A stretch of DNA of 55,256 nt from Anaerolineae bacterium (GCA_016931895.1 JAFGDY010000136.1:1-55256), one strand, 5' to 3'; shown: positions 10,101 through 19,092, counted from the first letter of the stretch. Numbers and translations are program-made. Notes: generated by a model not told the origin, from the letters alone.

Positions 10101-11037
10101 TTCTGAAATGGCCGTACCTATTGTCAAGGAGAAACGGGTGGTGGGGGTGCTGGATGTGCAATCGGACAAGTTAAGCGGATTGAGCGAGGAAGACGCCAAT
10201 TTGCTGCGTTCCCTGGCCAACCAAATAGCTGTGGCGCTAACCAATGCCCAACTCTATCAGATAGAACATGAACTTCGACAAGCAGAAGCAGAAAGGGCGC
10301 AAGAACTGGCTAAATTAAACGCAGACTTAAAAGCCGCGCAAGCCGAACTACTCCGCCAGGAACGGTTGGCTACCCTGGGTAAATTGACCGCCACCGTCAG
10401 CCACGAAATTCGCAACCCTCTGGCTACCATTCGTGCTTCAGCCTTTGCCCTTGATCGAAAAACACGTGACAAAGGACTTGGCGTTGAACAAGCCCTGGAT
10501 CGTATCGAGCGCAACATCACCCGTTGTGACAATATTATTATTGAACTTCTTGATTATACCCGGATAGGTGAACTGGATTTACAACAGGTTTGTTTTGATG
10601 ATTGGCTGAACCAATTTCTGGACGAACAAGAATTCCCGGCGGGTATTACGCTTGTCCGCGAGTTGAACGCCGGCACAAAAATATGGTTAGATCCTCAACG
10701 TTTCCGGCGCGTGATTATCAATCTCTTTGACAATGCCTGCCAAGCAATGCTAGAATATACCAAACAAAAAAACAACAAAACGCCGCTGATTTTGGGTATC
10801 CAAGCAGCCGTGGTCGGTCAACGTTTAAAAATATCAATCTCAGATAGTGGCCCCGGCATTGCGCCGGAGATAATCCCTCATATTTTTGAACCCCTTTACA
10901 GCACCAAGGGGTTTGGGGTGGGGTTAGGCTTGCCGGTGGTAAAAGAAATCATGAAGCAGCATCACGGTGAAATTGAGATTATCAGTCACGTTGGCCAGGG
11001 CACCCAAATAATTTTATGGCTTCCCTTGGCGCCTTAG
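7183..11037 (+). CDS. Two-component propeller (reg_prop) sensor histidine kinase with GAF
   Basis: A 1284-residue kinase. A signal peptide (about 1-31, ending near PLYAQGG) precedes an extracytoplasmic sensor of repeating units of about 48 residues of the form DxxGxLWxGTxGGLNRFD. I count 14 units, enough for two seven-bladed propellers as in hybrid two-component sensors. A Y_Y_Y domain ending PPWWQTWWF, a TM helix (about 828-847), GAF (about 880-1020), HisKA with TVSHEIRNPL near residue 1074, and HATPase_c follow. Unlike Bacteroides HTCS proteins it has no receiver or AraC domain. The start at 7183 follows TTAGGAGA; a TTG six bases upstream is less likely. It lies 22 bases after the preceding kinase, with which it shares the entire GAF/kinase end. 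Such propeller sensors often respond to sugars or oligosaccharides; the ligand here is unknown. Confidence 0.92.
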   Translation: MKRKSKILLLPLLTGLMLWLPLAAPMPLYAQGGDTPPEPTSVKNFRFEYLTPEEGLPSLTVRSIVQDQQGFMWFATSNGLSRYNGYTFTTFRNDPNDPHSISTESFGRLYVDRQGVLWVGTWNGGLNVFDRTTEQFTRYLHNPDDPSSLSHNRVNVILEDKSGRLWLGTEGGLNRFDPASEQFFHYQHDPNDPHSLSSDIVKTMVEDASGQLWLGTFGGGVNKFDPASGQFTPYQNDPQNPNSLIYDNVEAIAVEATGSLWIGTKAGLDYFDPATGQFTHYHHNPADPQSLSSDDISELYLDASGEMWIGTAGGGLNIFDPQTKTFRQVPYNSNAPYGFHGDWVSTIYADRSGALWIATLSDGVNRLDRAAAKFELYQHNPDDPTSLSPGAIWSILRDHSGTLWVASVGGGLNKFDPVTGYFEHYRHDPADLHSLSNDSVFAMTEDATGDLWIGTMKGLNRYDQTSGKFTQYIHDPANPASLSENWVAGLYADRSGRLWVGTIGKGLDRYDPATDSFRHYQADPENPHSISDNNVLAFAEDPAGQLWIGTISGGLNKFDPETETFTHYLHDPDDLNSLIDDNVSHIYLDSAGVLWLATPKGLEKFDPQTEIFTHYTEQQGLASKALASVVGDAQGNLWVGMQGSGLARFDPRSETFKNYDKSDGLQSNDFIPRAAYRDADGKLYFGGMNGLNAFYPDQLRDNPYVPPVVLTGFQIFNHPVPIGEEDSPLQQVVNETDEITLSYQQSVFSFEFAALNYRAPKKNQYAYKLEGFDQDWNYVDSTRRFATYTSLNPGAYTFRVKASNNDGVWNEEGKAIKITITPPWWQTWWFYTISVLAGFGLVLFIYRLQLRARTNQLKAEKAVALNTVNVISQQLTGILQLNDLLRQIVTLTKETFNYYHVHIYLLNEGQDALVLAEGYGRAGEAMKRQGHHIPLAASTSLVARAVREGQIVISENVQEDPTWLSNPLLPQTLSEMAVPIVKEKRVVGVLDVQSDKLSGLSEEDANLLRSLANQIAVALTNAQLYQIEHELRQAEAERAQELAKLNADLKAAQAELLRQERLATLGKLTATVSHEIRNPLATIRASAFALDRKTRDKGLGVEQALDRIERNITRCDNIIIELLDYTRIGELDLQQVCFDDWLNQFLDEQEFPAGITLVRELNAGTKIWLDPQRFRRVIINLFDNACQAMLEYTKQKNNKTPLILGIQAAVVGQRLKISISDSGPGIAPEIIPHIFEPLYSTKGFGVGLGLPVVKEIMKQHHGEIEIISHVGQGTQIILWLPLAP

Positions 11038-11111
11038 CAGTTGCATCCTTGCTTTTTGGACAAGAAACACACCCAAATACTTTACTTGAACAGACAAGAG
11101 ATCAAGATTAA

Positions 11112-11843
11112 ATGAAACCATTAAGAATTTTTATTGTTGACGACAACCAGGATTTTGCCGAAAGCCTGGCCGATATTCTGGCAGAAGAAGGGTATCAAGT
11201 TGACCTGGCTTTTGACGGCGAAACCGCCATCGAAAAATTTCGTCGGCAAAACTACGACCTTACCTTTATGGATGTCAGGCTCCCCGGCATGAATGGCCTG
11301 GAGAGCTTTTTTGAAATTCGCCGGATCAATCCCCAAGCCAAAGTGGTGATGATGACCGGCTACAGTGTGGAACAACTCTTAAGCCAGGCTATTAAAAACG
11401 GCGCGATGGGCGTGTTGCATAAACCACTTGAGATCTCCAAATTGTTGGCTTTACTGGAAAAAGTAAAGCCAAACGGCATCATTCTTCTGGCCGACGACGA
11501 TCAAGATTTTATTGACAGCCTGGAAGAATTTTTAGCAGCATCCGGCTATCTGGTGGTGGTGGCTCACACCGGCCAGGAAGCGGTAGATAGAATATTGGCC
11601 AATAATATTGACCTTTTGATTCTTGACCTAAAGCTGCCCGTTCTGAGCGGTTTGGAAGTCTACCTGACCCTAAAGAAACATAATCGCGTTTTACCCACCA
11701 TCATTATTACCGGTTATGCCGTTGAAGAAGCCGCCAATATTGATAAACTAAAAACAATGTCGGTTTCCGGTTGTTTTATCAAACCCTTTGATCCCAAAGA
11801 TTTATTACAAGCTATCAGAAGTATTACAGATGAAAAAAACTAA
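11112..11843 (+). CDS. Double receiver-domain protein
   Basis: A 243-residue protein of two receiver domains in tandem with no output domain. Domain 1 (about 4-118) has acidic DD at 10-11 and phospho-acceptor D54 in FMDVRLPG, with a Thr (MMTGYS) and Lys (HKPLE) completing the site. Domain 2 (about 124-240) has DDD, D172 in LILDLKLPV, and the later Thr (IITGYA) and Lys (IKPFDP). It lies 74 bases after the propeller kinase and overlaps the hybrid kinase downstream by 14 bases (ATGAAAAAAACTAA), so translation is coupled. It probably acts as a phosphate shuttle or sink between the cluster kinases (inference). Confidence 0.9.
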   Translation: MKPLRIFIVDDNQDFAESLADILAEEGYQVDLAFDGETAIEKFRRQNYDLTFMDVRLPGMNGLESFFEIRRINPQAKVVMMTGYSVEQLLSQAIKNGAMGVLHKPLEISKLLALLEKVKPNGIILLADDDQDFIDSLEEFLAASGYLVVVAHTGQEAVDRILANNIDLLILDLKLPVLSGLEVYLTLKKHNRVLPTIIITGYAVEEAANIDKLKTMSVSGCFIKPFDPKDLLQAIRSITDEKN

Positions 11844-14343
11844 ATCTTCCCCCCTTGGTCTTGTTGAACAGAAACTTGGCCTGCCTGGGCAGCGCCGCGT
11901 GCTGATTGTAGACGACGATATTGATTTTGCCGACTCATTGCACGATCTTTTGGAAGCAGAAGACTATCTGACTAAAATTGCCAATAATAGCAATGATGCG
12001 TTGTTAGAAGCTAAAGCCTTTGTTCCTGATGTGGCCTTGCTCGATATTAGGCTGGGCCAGGCCAGCGGGCTTGATCTGTTAACCATACTCAAACAAAAAT
12101 ATCCCCCCCTGCTGTGCATTATCATGACGGCCTACGCCAACGTTGAAAACGCCGTAAGAGCCTTACAATATGGGGCTTATGATTATTTGCGCAAACCCAT
12201 ATTTCCCGAGGAATTAACCGCCACCCTGAACCGTTGTTTTGAGAAGATTGAGTTAGAACAAAAAAACCAACAAGCGTTTGTGGCTTTGCAAGCCAGCGAA
12301 GAACGTTACCGCTCAATTTTTGAAAATGCCCTGGAGGGAATTTTCCGTTACAAACCCGGAGAGGGGTTTATTGACGCCAACCCGGCGTTGGTGCAAATGT
12401 TGGGCTATGGCTCTAAAGCAGAAGTGCTTGCCCTGAACCTGGAAAAAGAGGTTTATGTGCATGCGGATCAATTTCAATCTGTCCTTGACCAGATCCAGGC
12501 CAGAAAGATGATAAAAAGTTTCGAATTAGTCTGGCAAAAGAAAAATGGCAAACACATTACCATTAATCTCAATGGCCGGGTTATCCAAAATGCGCAAGGA
12601 GAAGTTTTGTTTTGCGAAGGCATGGTCCAGGATATTAGCGAGCGAAAACAGGCCGAAGAAGAAATTTACCGCCGCAACCGCGAACTGGACCTGCTCAACC
12701 GGGTTATTGCCGCTACCGCCACCAGTTCTGATACGGCCACTATTCTGGACACGGTTTGCCGGGAATTGGCTTTGGCCTTTGATGTTCCTCAAGCTACGGC
12801 CATCTTGTTAAACCAGGACCATTCTGTGGTGACTATTGTGGCCGGTTATCAAGCCAAAGATCAACCCATCGCCTTATTGAACAAAAGTATTCCTATTAAA
12901 AACCCGTCTCTTGTTCAAGATTTTTTAACCGGCAAAACTCCCCTGGTGGTGGAGGACGTTAAAAATGATCCCCGGCTGGCTTCATTCCGTGATCTATTTC
13001 AGCAATATCATACGGCCTCCTTGCTGGTTCTGCCTCTTATTGTGGACCAAGAAATGGTTGGCAGCCTGAATATCAACACCCTAAAACCACGCTCCTTTTC
13101 CCATGAAGAAATCAGCCTGGCCCGGCGGGTGGCCGAGCAAGTGACCGGGGCGCTGCTGCGGGTGCGGTTGGATGAACAGGGCCGGCAGTTAGAAGATCAA
13201 CTCCGCCAGTCGCAAAAAATGGAGGCCATTGGCCGGTTGGCCGGGGGCCTGGCCCACGACTTTAACAATTTGCTCACCGTGATTACCGGCTATAGTGAGT
13301 TGCTCCTGAATCGCCATCTGGATAAAAATGACCCCCAATACAGAGATGTTGAACAAATTCACAAGGCCGGTGAACGGGCCTCAACCTTGATCCGCCAACT
13401 GCTGGCCTTCAGTCGCCAGCAGGTGATTCAGCCGGTGGTGCTGGACCTCAATGTGGTCATCACCGATTTAAACAAAATGCTCCGGCGGCTGGTGAGTGAA
13501 GATATTGAGTTGATCACCCATCTCGACCCGTCATCAGGTCGCGTCAAAGCAGACGCCGGGCAAGTGGAGCAGATTATCATGAATCTGGTGGTCAACGCCG
13601 CCGACGCGATGCCCCAGGGGGGAAAATTAACCATAGAAACAAGCCAGTTGAAAGTGGATAAAGAGTACGCCGGCCGGCATATTGGCCTGAAACCGGGCAT
13701 GTACATTATGCTGACCATTAGCGACACGGGCATTGGGATGGATGAAGAAACGCGCTCTCATATTTTTGAGCCTTTTTTTACCACCAAAGAAAAAGATAAA
13801 GGCACGGGTCTGGGTTTAGCCACTGTCTATGGCATTGTCCAACAAAACCAGGGCTACATTTCCGTGACCAGTCGAGTGGGACAGGGGACCACGTTTCAAA
13901 TTTATCTGCCCCGCCTGCGCCAGGCTGCCGAGGTTACTGATTCGGATCAAGCCCTGGCCCAATCTCAAAAAGGGACAGAAACCATTTTGCTGGTTGAAGA
14001 CGACGACATGGTGCGGGAGTTGGCGCGTCAGGCCCTGCGGCAAGATGGCTACCAGATCTTGGAAGCTCGTAATGGCCGGGAAGCGCTCAAAGTTTGTGAA
14101 CAGGCCAACCAGACTATTCATCTGCTCCTGACGGATGTGGTTATGCCCGGCGGTTTGAACGGGCACGACGTGGCCCAACACTTGCGTGCTATCCACCCGG
14201 AGATCAAAGTGCTCTATATGTCGGGGTATGTGGATGAGGCGATTGCCCAATACGGCATTTTAGATGCAGGCGCAACTTTTTTGCAAAAACCTTTTTCCCC
14301 GGTGGCCCTATCGCTTAAAGTGCGCGAGGTGCTGGACGCTTAG
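11830..14343 (+). CDS. Soluble hybrid histidine kinase: REC-PAS-GAF-HisKA-HATPase-REC
   Basis: An 837-residue kinase with no membrane segment. An N-terminal receiver (D72 in LLDIRLG), PAS (about 155-280, ending [12 protein letters not shown]), GAF (about 300-450), HisKA of the HDFNN type (H near 476 in [20 protein letters not shown]), HATPase_c ([13 protein letters not shown], then [19 protein letters not shown]) and a C-terminal receiver (D769 in [10 protein letters not shown]) follow in order. The kinase module differs from the SHEIRNPL type of the other island kinases, so it was not part of their duplication. The ATG at 11830 overlaps the previous stop. Two receivers on one kinase suggest a multistep relay: input phosphate at the N-terminus, output at the C-terminus (inference). 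Confidence 0.92.
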   Translation: MKKTKSSPLGLVEQKLGLPGQRRVLIVDDDIDFADSLHDLLEAEDYLTKIANNSNDALLEAKAFVPDVALLDIRLGQASGLDLLTILKQKYPPLLCIIMTAYANVENAVRALQYGAYDYLRKPIFPEELTATLNRCFEKIELEQKNQQAFVALQASEERYRSIFENALEGIFRYKPGEGFIDANPALVQMLGYGSKAEVLALNLEKEVYVHADQFQSVLDQIQARKMIKSFELVWQKKNGKHITINLNGRVIQNAQGEVLFCEGMVQDISERKQAEEEIYRRNRELDLLNRVIAATATSSDTATILDTVCRELALAFDVPQATAILLNQDHSVVTIVAGYQAKDQPIALLNKSIPIKNPSLVQDFLTGKTPLVVEDVKNDPRLASFRDLFQQYHTASLLVLPLIVDQEMVGSLNINTLKPRSFSHEEISLARRVAEQVTGALLRVRLDEQGRQLEDQLRQSQKMEAIGRLAGGLAHDFNNLLTVITGYSELLLNRHLDKNDPQYRDVEQIHKAGERASTLIRQLLAFSRQQVIQPVVLDLNVVITDLNKMLRRLVSEDIELITHLDPSSGRVKADAGQVEQIIMNLVVNAADAMPQGGKLTIETSQLKVDKEYAGRHIGLKPGMYIMLTISDTGIGMDEETRSHIFEPFFTTKEKDKGTGLGLATVYGIVQQNQGYISVTSRVGQGTTFQIYLPRLRQAAEVTDSDQALAQSQKGTETILLVEDDDMVRELARQALRQDGYQILEARNGREALKVCEQANQTIHLLLTDVVMPGGLNGHDVAQHLRAIHPEIKVLYMSGYVDEAIAQYGILDAGATFLQKPFSPVALSLKVREVLDA

Positions 14344-14380
14344 GAATGACATACCGCAATAGGCAATTTTGGCTGAGGAG

Positions 14381-14776
14381 TTATTGGGGCTGTAATAGTA
14401 AGCGAATTTGCGTTCGCAAAACATTGCCGTTAACGGGCTTGGGCAAAAAGCTCTCGGCGCCGGCGGCCACACCGCGGTCCATTTGTTCCTGATTCCAAAA
14501 AGCTGTGGTCAGAATTACAGGGATCTGCCGCCAACGCGCATTGCTTTTGAGGCGCGTGCACACTTCAAAGCCATCCATGTGGGGCATCATCACATCTAGC
14601 AAAACAAGGTCCACTTGATTCTGCTCAAGATACTTTAGGGCCTGCCAGCCGCTGTTCACCGAAACAAGGTGATACCCTTCAGCCGCCAGGTATCCTTCAA
14701 AAATGTCTCGGGCTATGGCCTCGTCGTCTACAATCAGGATCACGTATTTGGAGGGATCTAGACTCTCGGTTGGCAT
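14381..14776 (-). CDS. Single-domain response regulator
   Basis: A 131-residue CheY-like receiver and nothing else. It has acidic VDDE at 16-19, phospho-acceptor D61 in LLDVMMPHMDG, a Thr near LTTAFW and a Lys in LPKPVNG. The start codon is preceded by AGAGGT. It is convergent with the hybrid kinase, with 37 bases between the stops, and divergent from the phosphatase at 14981. As a diffusible receiver it may take phosphate from the neighbouring kinases and signal by protein contact (inference). Confidence 0.9.
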   Translation of the reverse strand: MPTESLDPSKYVILIVDDEAIARDIFEGYLAAEGYHLVSVNSGWQALKYLEQNQVDLVLLDVMMPHMDGFEVCTRLKSNARWRQIPVILTTAFWNQEQMDRGVAAGAESFLPKPVNGNVLRTQIRLLLQPQ

Positions 14777-14922
14777 TTTTACCTCTTTTCCTGATTATAC
14801 CCCCTTATTCTTCTCCCCGTCAATACCGCTATAGTAACGGTTGTGTTTCCATTTTTAGGCCATTGGGTAGACATCCTGTCTCTATCGTCAAAAATTTTGG
14901 TCAGAAGGAAAAACACGCCCAA

Positions 14923-14951
14923 TGGACAAAAATACTGTTCAGGGTTATGAT
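14923..14951 (+). promoter_or_regulatory. Predicted sigma70-type promoter for the phosphatase gene
   Basis: -35 TGGACA (14923-14928) and -10 TATGAT (14946-14951) are separated by 17 bases. The ATG at 14981 lies about 30 bases downstream, with a ribosome site between (TTTAGGAG, 14966-14973). Five of six bases match consensus in each box. Promoter use is not shown by the sequence alone. Confidence 0.6.
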
Positions 14952-14980
14952 GCCTGAAATCTATTTTAGGAGCCTTTCTC

Positions 14981-15517
14981 ATGCCGTCCCCTCACCAACT
15001 GGGCCTGTTTCACCGGGGCTTTGATAAATTTTACCCGGCCATTCGCTTTACCTACGAAAGAATTTTGGGCCATCTCTGGTTTTCAGAAGTTACGCCCCAA
15101 CTATGGTTGGGCGGCGCGCCCACTTATCCTCGTGATTATGCCGTTATTTTGGCTCAAAAAATTACCGCCGTGGTCAACATTCGCGCCGAGCGGGAGGATG
15201 AAACCACTTTTTATGACCGGCACGGCATCACCTACGTGCAATACCGGGTGCCGGATGTTACCGTGCCCGATGAAATGACCATTACCCGGGCCGTTGATTG
15301 GATCAAAACCCAGGTTAACGATGGCCGCGTGGTGCTGGTCCATTGCGCCAAAGGGCGGGGCCGCTCGGCCACGCTGGTGGCGGCCTACCTGATGCGGGAA
15401 GAGGGTTTGAGCTTTGCCGCGGCCAAAGCCCTGATGCGGTTAAAACGGCCCCTCACCAAATTGGAATCCAAACACCGCCGGGTGCTGGAGGCCTGGCTGG
15501 CTAAACAGATAATATAG
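14981..15517 (+). CDS. Dual-specificity protein phosphatase family protein
   Basis: A 178-residue cysteine phosphatase of the DSPc/PTP superfamily. The signature HCAKGRGRSATL gives the nucleophilic Cys and phosphate-binding Arg; a conserved Asp in VPDVTVPDEM upstream is a candidate general acid. The N-terminus (FTYERILGHLWFSEVTPQLWLGG) resembles eukaryotic-like DSPs that start with a short helix. No membrane segment is convincing. Bacterial members act on phosphoproteins, phospholipid headgroups or phosphoinositide-like substrates; the substrate here cannot be told. TTTAGGAG precedes the start. It is convergent with the aldo/keto reductase, with a strong hairpin between. Confidence 0.85.
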   Translation: MPSPHQLGLFHRGFDKFYPAIRFTYERILGHLWFSEVTPQLWLGGAPTYPRDYAVILAQKITAVVNIRAEREDETTFYDRHGITYVQYRVPDVTVPDEMTITRAVDWIKTQVNDGRVVLVHCAKGRGRSATLVAAYLMREEGLSFAAAKALMRLKRPLTKLESKHRRVLEAWLAKQII

Positions 15518-15547
15518 TTTGGGGGTGATACGGCCTACAGAATGGAG

Positions 15548-15575
15548 ATCAGGGCGACCGACCGGTCGCCCTGAT
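15548..15575. terminator. Bidirectional hairpin between convergent genes
   Basis: A perfect inverted repeat: 12-bp arms (ATCAGGGCGACC and its complement) around a 4-base loop. It lies 30 bases after the phosphatase stop and 12 bases before the reductase stop on the other strand. There is no long T-run on either side, so it may be a factor-independent terminator of modest strength or an mRNA 3' stabiliser. Confidence 0.6.
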
Positions 15576-15587
15576 GAAATATTGGCT

Positions 15588-16583
15588 TTATTCTGCCAGA
15601 ATCTTTTCGATGGCCTGTAGCTCTTCAGGGGCAAACTCAAGATTTTTCAGCGCGGCCACGCTGTCTTCAATTTGACTGGCCCGGCTGGCCCCCACCAGGG
15701 CCGAGGTCATTTGCGGCCGGCGCAGCACCCAGGCAACGGCCAGTTGAGCCATGGTTTGGCCGCGAGCCTGGGCAATTTCATTGAGCTTTTGCACTTTGGC
15801 TATTCTACTTTCGGTCACTCTATCTCCCCAGTTGAAGTTGCCGTCTAATTTTTCGGCGCGTGAATCGTCGGGGATACCGCCCAGGTATTTGTCGGTTAAA
15901 ATGCCCTGGTCTAACGGCGAAAAACAGATGCAGCCAATGCCTTCTTCGGCCAGCACTTCAAGCAGGCCGTCCTCAATCCAGCGGTCAAACATATTGTAGC
16001 GAGGTTGGTGAATGAGGCAGGGCGTGCCCAATTGCCGCAGTATTTTGGCCGCCTCCCGGGTTTGAGCGGGATTGTAAGTGGAGATGCCCGCGTACAGCGC
16101 CCGGCCACTGCGCACAATATAATCAAGCGCGCCCATGGTTTCTGCCAGGGGGGTATTGGGATCGGGGCGATGGCTGTAGAAGATGTCAAAATAATCCAGG
16201 CCGGTGCGTTTCAGGCTTTGATCGCAACTGGCGATTAGATACTTGCGCGATCCCCATTCGCCGTAGGGGCCGGGCCACATGTAATAACCGGCTTTGTTGG
16301 AGATGATGAGTTCGTCCCGGTAAGGGACAAAATCGTCTTTAAAAATCTGGCCAAAGGTTTTTTCGGCGGAGCCGGGCGGGGGGCCGTAGTTGTTGGCCAG
16401 GTCAAAATGGGTAATGCCCAAATCAAAAGCCCGGCGCAGCATGGCCCGGCAGTTTTCCAACGGGTCCACCCCGCCAAAGTTGTACCACAGACCCAATGAA
16501 ACAGCCGGCAGCAGCAGCCCACTCTGGCCGCAGCGATTGTAGCGCATTGAGTCGTAACGATTGTTTGCCGCTAAATACAGCAT
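15588..16583 (-). CDS. Aldo/keto reductase, YghZ/GprA-type (L-glyceraldehyde 3-phosphate reductase-like)
   Basis: A 331-residue NADPH-dependent oxidoreductase. The N-terminus (RYNRCGQSGLLLPAVSLGLW) and FDLANNYGPPPGSAE closely match E. coli YghZ/Gpr as I remember it. Catalytic residues are visible: Asp and Tyr in FDLANNYG, Lys in IISNKAGY and His in IFYSHRPD. A late GASRASQIEDSV is the NADP-binding end. The chosen start at 16583 follows a perfect AGGAGG 4 bases upstream; the open frame extends 27 codons further into repeat sequence without a ribosome site. YghZ detoxifies methylglyoxal and reduces L-glyceraldehyde 3-phosphate in E. coli; the substrate here is inferred. Confidence 0.9.
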   Translation of the reverse strand: MLYLAANNRYDSMRYNRCGQSGLLLPAVSLGLWYNFGGVDPLENCRAMLRRAFDLGITHFDLANNYGPPPGSAEKTFGQIFKDDFVPYRDELIISNKAGYYMWPGPYGEWGSRKYLIASCDQSLKRTGLDYFDIFYSHRPDPNTPLAETMGALDYIVRSGRALYAGISTYNPAQTREAAKILRQLGTPCLIHQPRYNMFDRWIEDGLLEVLAEEGIGCICFSPLDQGILTDKYLGGIPDDSRAEKLDGNFNWGDRVTESRIAKVQKLNEIAQARGQTMAQLAVAWVLRRPQMTSALVGASRASQIEDSVAALKNLEFAPEELQAIEKILAE

Positions 16584-16623
16584 TGTATCCTCCTGTTGGC
16601 TAAAATTATCGGTTAATTTTGAT

Positions 16624-16676
16624 GAAGGACCAACGACCAATGACCCAAGTTGGTCGTTCGTCATTCGTCCTTCGTC
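16624..16676. repeat. Heptamer-repeat intergenic element, copy 1
   Basis: A run of 7-base units of the form NGTCRTT and its complement: GAAGGACCAACGACCAATGAC on the left and GTTGGTCGTTCGTCATTC on the right, facing each other so that they can fold into a hairpin. Related blocks occur at 19238-19272 and 42554-42609, always between genes. Confidence 0.75.
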
Positions 16677-16694
16677 AGGTTAAAAATGGCCCGG

Positions 16695-18008
16695 TCATTT
16701 ATAATCCTGCCCGGCCGGGATGTCAAATTCCAGGGGAGTAGGCTGTTCAACCTGGCGTTTGGCCAGTCGCCCGGCCAGGTAAGCGAGCAGCCCGGCCAGG
16801 CTGAGCAGGACAATATTGAGCGCAAAGGGCAAGTTGCGATTGGCCTCCGACATTTGCCCGGCAATCCAACCAAAGGGAGTGGTGAACACAATCACGGTTA
16901 CGTACAACAGGGCCATAATCCTGGCCCGTTCCGAGGGGTCTACCGTCACAATAAGCAGCTTGTCTAACAGCGTGCTGGCCAGGGGGATACTGCACCCCTC
17001 TAAAACGGTGGCCACCAGCAGCAGCCAATAATGTTGCACGGGGATGTTGATCAAGAGAAGCTGGCTGAGGGCCAGGCCCGTAAAACCAACGATCATCGGC
17101 CGGTGCACGTCCAGCCCGCGCAGCCGGGGCATGATCAGAAAGAAAAACATCAACATGGTTACGGATTTGGCAAAGGGGTATAGAGCCAGGTATTGGGGCG
17201 CGATCTGCAATTTTTCCGTCACCAAAATGGCCCAGAAGGTGTTATTGATCAGCATGCCAATGCCCAAAATGATCATCAGCCCGGCCGTAAACAGGGTGGC
17301 CGGGGCGCGCCAGATTTGTTTGATCACGGCCGGATACTCGCGCAGCACGGCAAACACGGGCCGGCCCCGGGTGGCTTGCATGCGCGCCTGGCCTTGTTGG
17401 GTTTCGGTGACCAGAGCGTTCATGATGACAAACTTGGCCGTCATCATCACAAAAGCCAGCAGGTACAGGCCGCGCATGGTGGGGATCAGGCTAAATTGCT
17501 CAATGAGCAGCCCGGTAAAGGGGGAGACAAAGGCGGCCATCAGCCCGGCTATGTAAACCCAGGAATAAACGTCAACCAGCAGCCGGGGATCGGTATCCTC
17601 TACCATCAGGCACTGCCACGAGTTTGACGTGATCCGCCAAACGCTGTTGATGATGGCGGCCACCAAAAAATAGGTAAAGTTTTGGGCCACGGCCCAGATG
17701 AGGCAAGGCACGCTCCAGCCAATCAGGTCAAACACAAGGGTGGTGCGTTTGCGGCCCAGTTTATCCGTGATCGGGCCGCCCATCATGGCCCAAAATATCT
17801 GGCAGAATAGGCCAATGCTGGCAATCAGGCCAATCTGGCTGTCGGCCAGGCCAAAGGCCAGCATATACACCGAGGCGTACGGCGCGTACAGGTTGTAGGG
17901 AATCCCCCACAACGGTTCGGTGTAAACGCAGCCGCGCACGTTGCCGCGTAAGTTTTTTAAGGTGACAATCAGGGAGTGGTCGGTTAAGGCCAATGGTTTG
18001 GTGGTCAA
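16695..18008 (-). CDS. MFS transporter
   Basis: A 437-residue membrane protein with about 12 hydrophobic helices. The loop after helix 2 has the MFS signature GGPITDKLGRKRT. The middle loop after helix 6 (MQATRGRP) is short and basic. The start appears to be TTG at 18006-18008, with AGGAA about 8 bases upstream; the next in-frame ATG is about 48 codons inside and would remove helix 1. The substrate cannot be inferred. The gene follows the glycosyltransferase gene on the same strand by 24 bases, so they are probably one transcript. Confidence 0.85.
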   Translation of the reverse strand: MTTKPLALTDHSLIVTLKNLRGNVRGCVYTEPLWGIPYNLYAPYASVYMLAFGLADSQIGLIASIGLFCQIFWAMMGGPITDKLGRKRTTLVFDLIGWSVPCLIWAVAQNFTYFLVAAIINSVWRITSNSWQCLMVEDTDPRLLVDVYSWVYIAGLMAAFVSPFTGLLIEQFSLIPTMRGLYLLAFVMMTAKFVIMNALVTETQQGQARMQATRGRPVFAVLREYPAVIKQIWRAPATLFTAGLMIILGIGMLINNTFWAILVTEKLQIAPQYLALYPFAKSVTMLMFFFLIMPRLRGLDVHRPMIVGFTGLALSQLLLINIPVQHYWLLLVATVLEGCSIPLASTLLDKLLIVTVDPSERARIMALLYVTVIVFTTPFGWIAGQMSEANRNLPFALNIVLLSLAGLLAYLAGRLAKRQVEQPTPLEFDIPAGQDYK

Positions 18009-18032
18009 GGTGGGGTTCCTTTTTCTATTGGA

Positions 18033-18980
18033 TTATTGTTCTAAGTGGTCAAATCCTACGGCTTCATTCACCACGTACATGGGCCGGCCCTTGACCTCGT
18101 CGTAAATGCGGCCCAAATACTCGCCGATGATGCCCAAAGAGATCAACTGCACGCCGCCCAAAAACAGCACCATGATCAGGGTGGTGGCCTGGCCAAAAAA
18201 GGCCTGGTTGCCCGACAGCCGGGCAATGGCGACCACAATCACGCCCGCCGCGCTCAACCCGGCAATGGTAAACCCCAGGTAGGTGGCCAGTTGCAGGGGC
18301 AGGTAGCTAAAGCCGGTAATGGCGTTTAGGGCAAAGGTGAGCATTTTGCGCAAGGGGTATTTGGTTTCCCCGGCAAAACGCTCTTGGCGCACGTAGTGCA
18401 CCCCGATTTGTTTAAAGCCCACCCAACTGGTCATGCCCCGCACAAAACGATGCCGTTCTTTCATCTGTTTCATGGCCTCAACCACTTTGCGGTCCATCAG
18501 CCGGAAATCGCCGGTATCCAGGGGAATGTCCACGTCTGTGATGCGGTAGATGAGGCGATAGAACAACTTGGCCGTAACCAGCTTGAACCAGCTTTCGCCC
18601 TTGCGGGCGCTGCGCACGGCGTAAACTACCTGGTAGCCTTCCTGCCACTTTTTGACCATTTCCAAGATCAGTTCCGGCGGGTCTTGCAGGTCGGCGTCAA
18701 TCAAAATCACGGCCTCTCCCTGGGCGTAATCCATGCCCGCGGTCACGGCAATTTGGTGGCCAAAGTTGCGGGCAAAATCCAGGTAATGCACCCGGTTATC
18801 GGCGGCGTGCAGTTGGCGCATTAATTCGCCGGTGCGGTCGGCGCTGCCGTCGTTAACCAGTACCAGTTCCCAGGTTTCGCCGGTTTGGTCCATTACCTCT
18901 TTCAGCCGCCGGTAGAGTTCGGGCAAACTTTGTTCCTCGTTATAACAGGGTACTACCACAGAGTAACGAACATTGGCCAT
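18033..18980 (-). CDS. Family 2 glycosyltransferase, GtrB/DPM1-like
   Basis: A 315-residue enzyme: an N-terminal GT-A domain ([20 protein letters not shown]; DxD-type [20 protein letters not shown]) and two C-terminal TM helices (about 230-290). This layout matches bactoprenol/dolichol-phosphate glucosyl- and mannosyltransferases such as GtrB, which move a sugar from a nucleotide onto undecaprenyl phosphate at the inner face of the membrane. GGGAG lies upstream of the ATG. It leads the MFS gene in the same direction. The sugar is unknown. Confidence 0.88.
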   Translation of the reverse strand: MANVRYSVVVPCYNEEQSLPELYRRLKEVMDQTGETWELVLVNDGSADRTGELMRQLHAADNRVHYLDFARNFGHQIAVTAGMDYAQGEAVILIDADLQDPPELILEMVKKWQEGYQVVYAVRSARKGESWFKLVTAKLFYRLIYRITDVDIPLDTGDFRLMDRKVVEAMKQMKERHRFVRGMTSWVGFKQIGVHYVRQERFAGETKYPLRKMLTFALNAITGFSYLPLQLATYLGFTIAGLSAAGVIVVAIARLSGNQAFFGQATTLIMVLFLGGVQLISLGIIGEYLGRIYDEVKGRPMYVVNEAVGFDHLEQ

Positions 18981-19092
18981 AGTTTATCGGTCTCCCTAAT
19001 AATTGTGCATAACGCTTAGCTGGTGTCGAACGACGAAGGACCAATACTGAGATTAGTTTGAAACCGTTACCTTCAGTAACAAGGGTGGATAG

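Noticed and set aside
4017-11037. Frameshift or assembly collapse from the near-identical kinase ends
   Set aside because: The three copies differ at many codons and each lies in an intact frame with its own sensor part, so they are genuine paralogues.
15548-15575. A second mobile repeat
   Set aside because: The hairpin lies exactly between two convergent stops and no similar copy is seen; a terminator is the simpler reading.
16624-16676. A CRISPR-like array
   Set aside because: Units are only 7 bases, contiguous, without spacers, and no cas gene is present.
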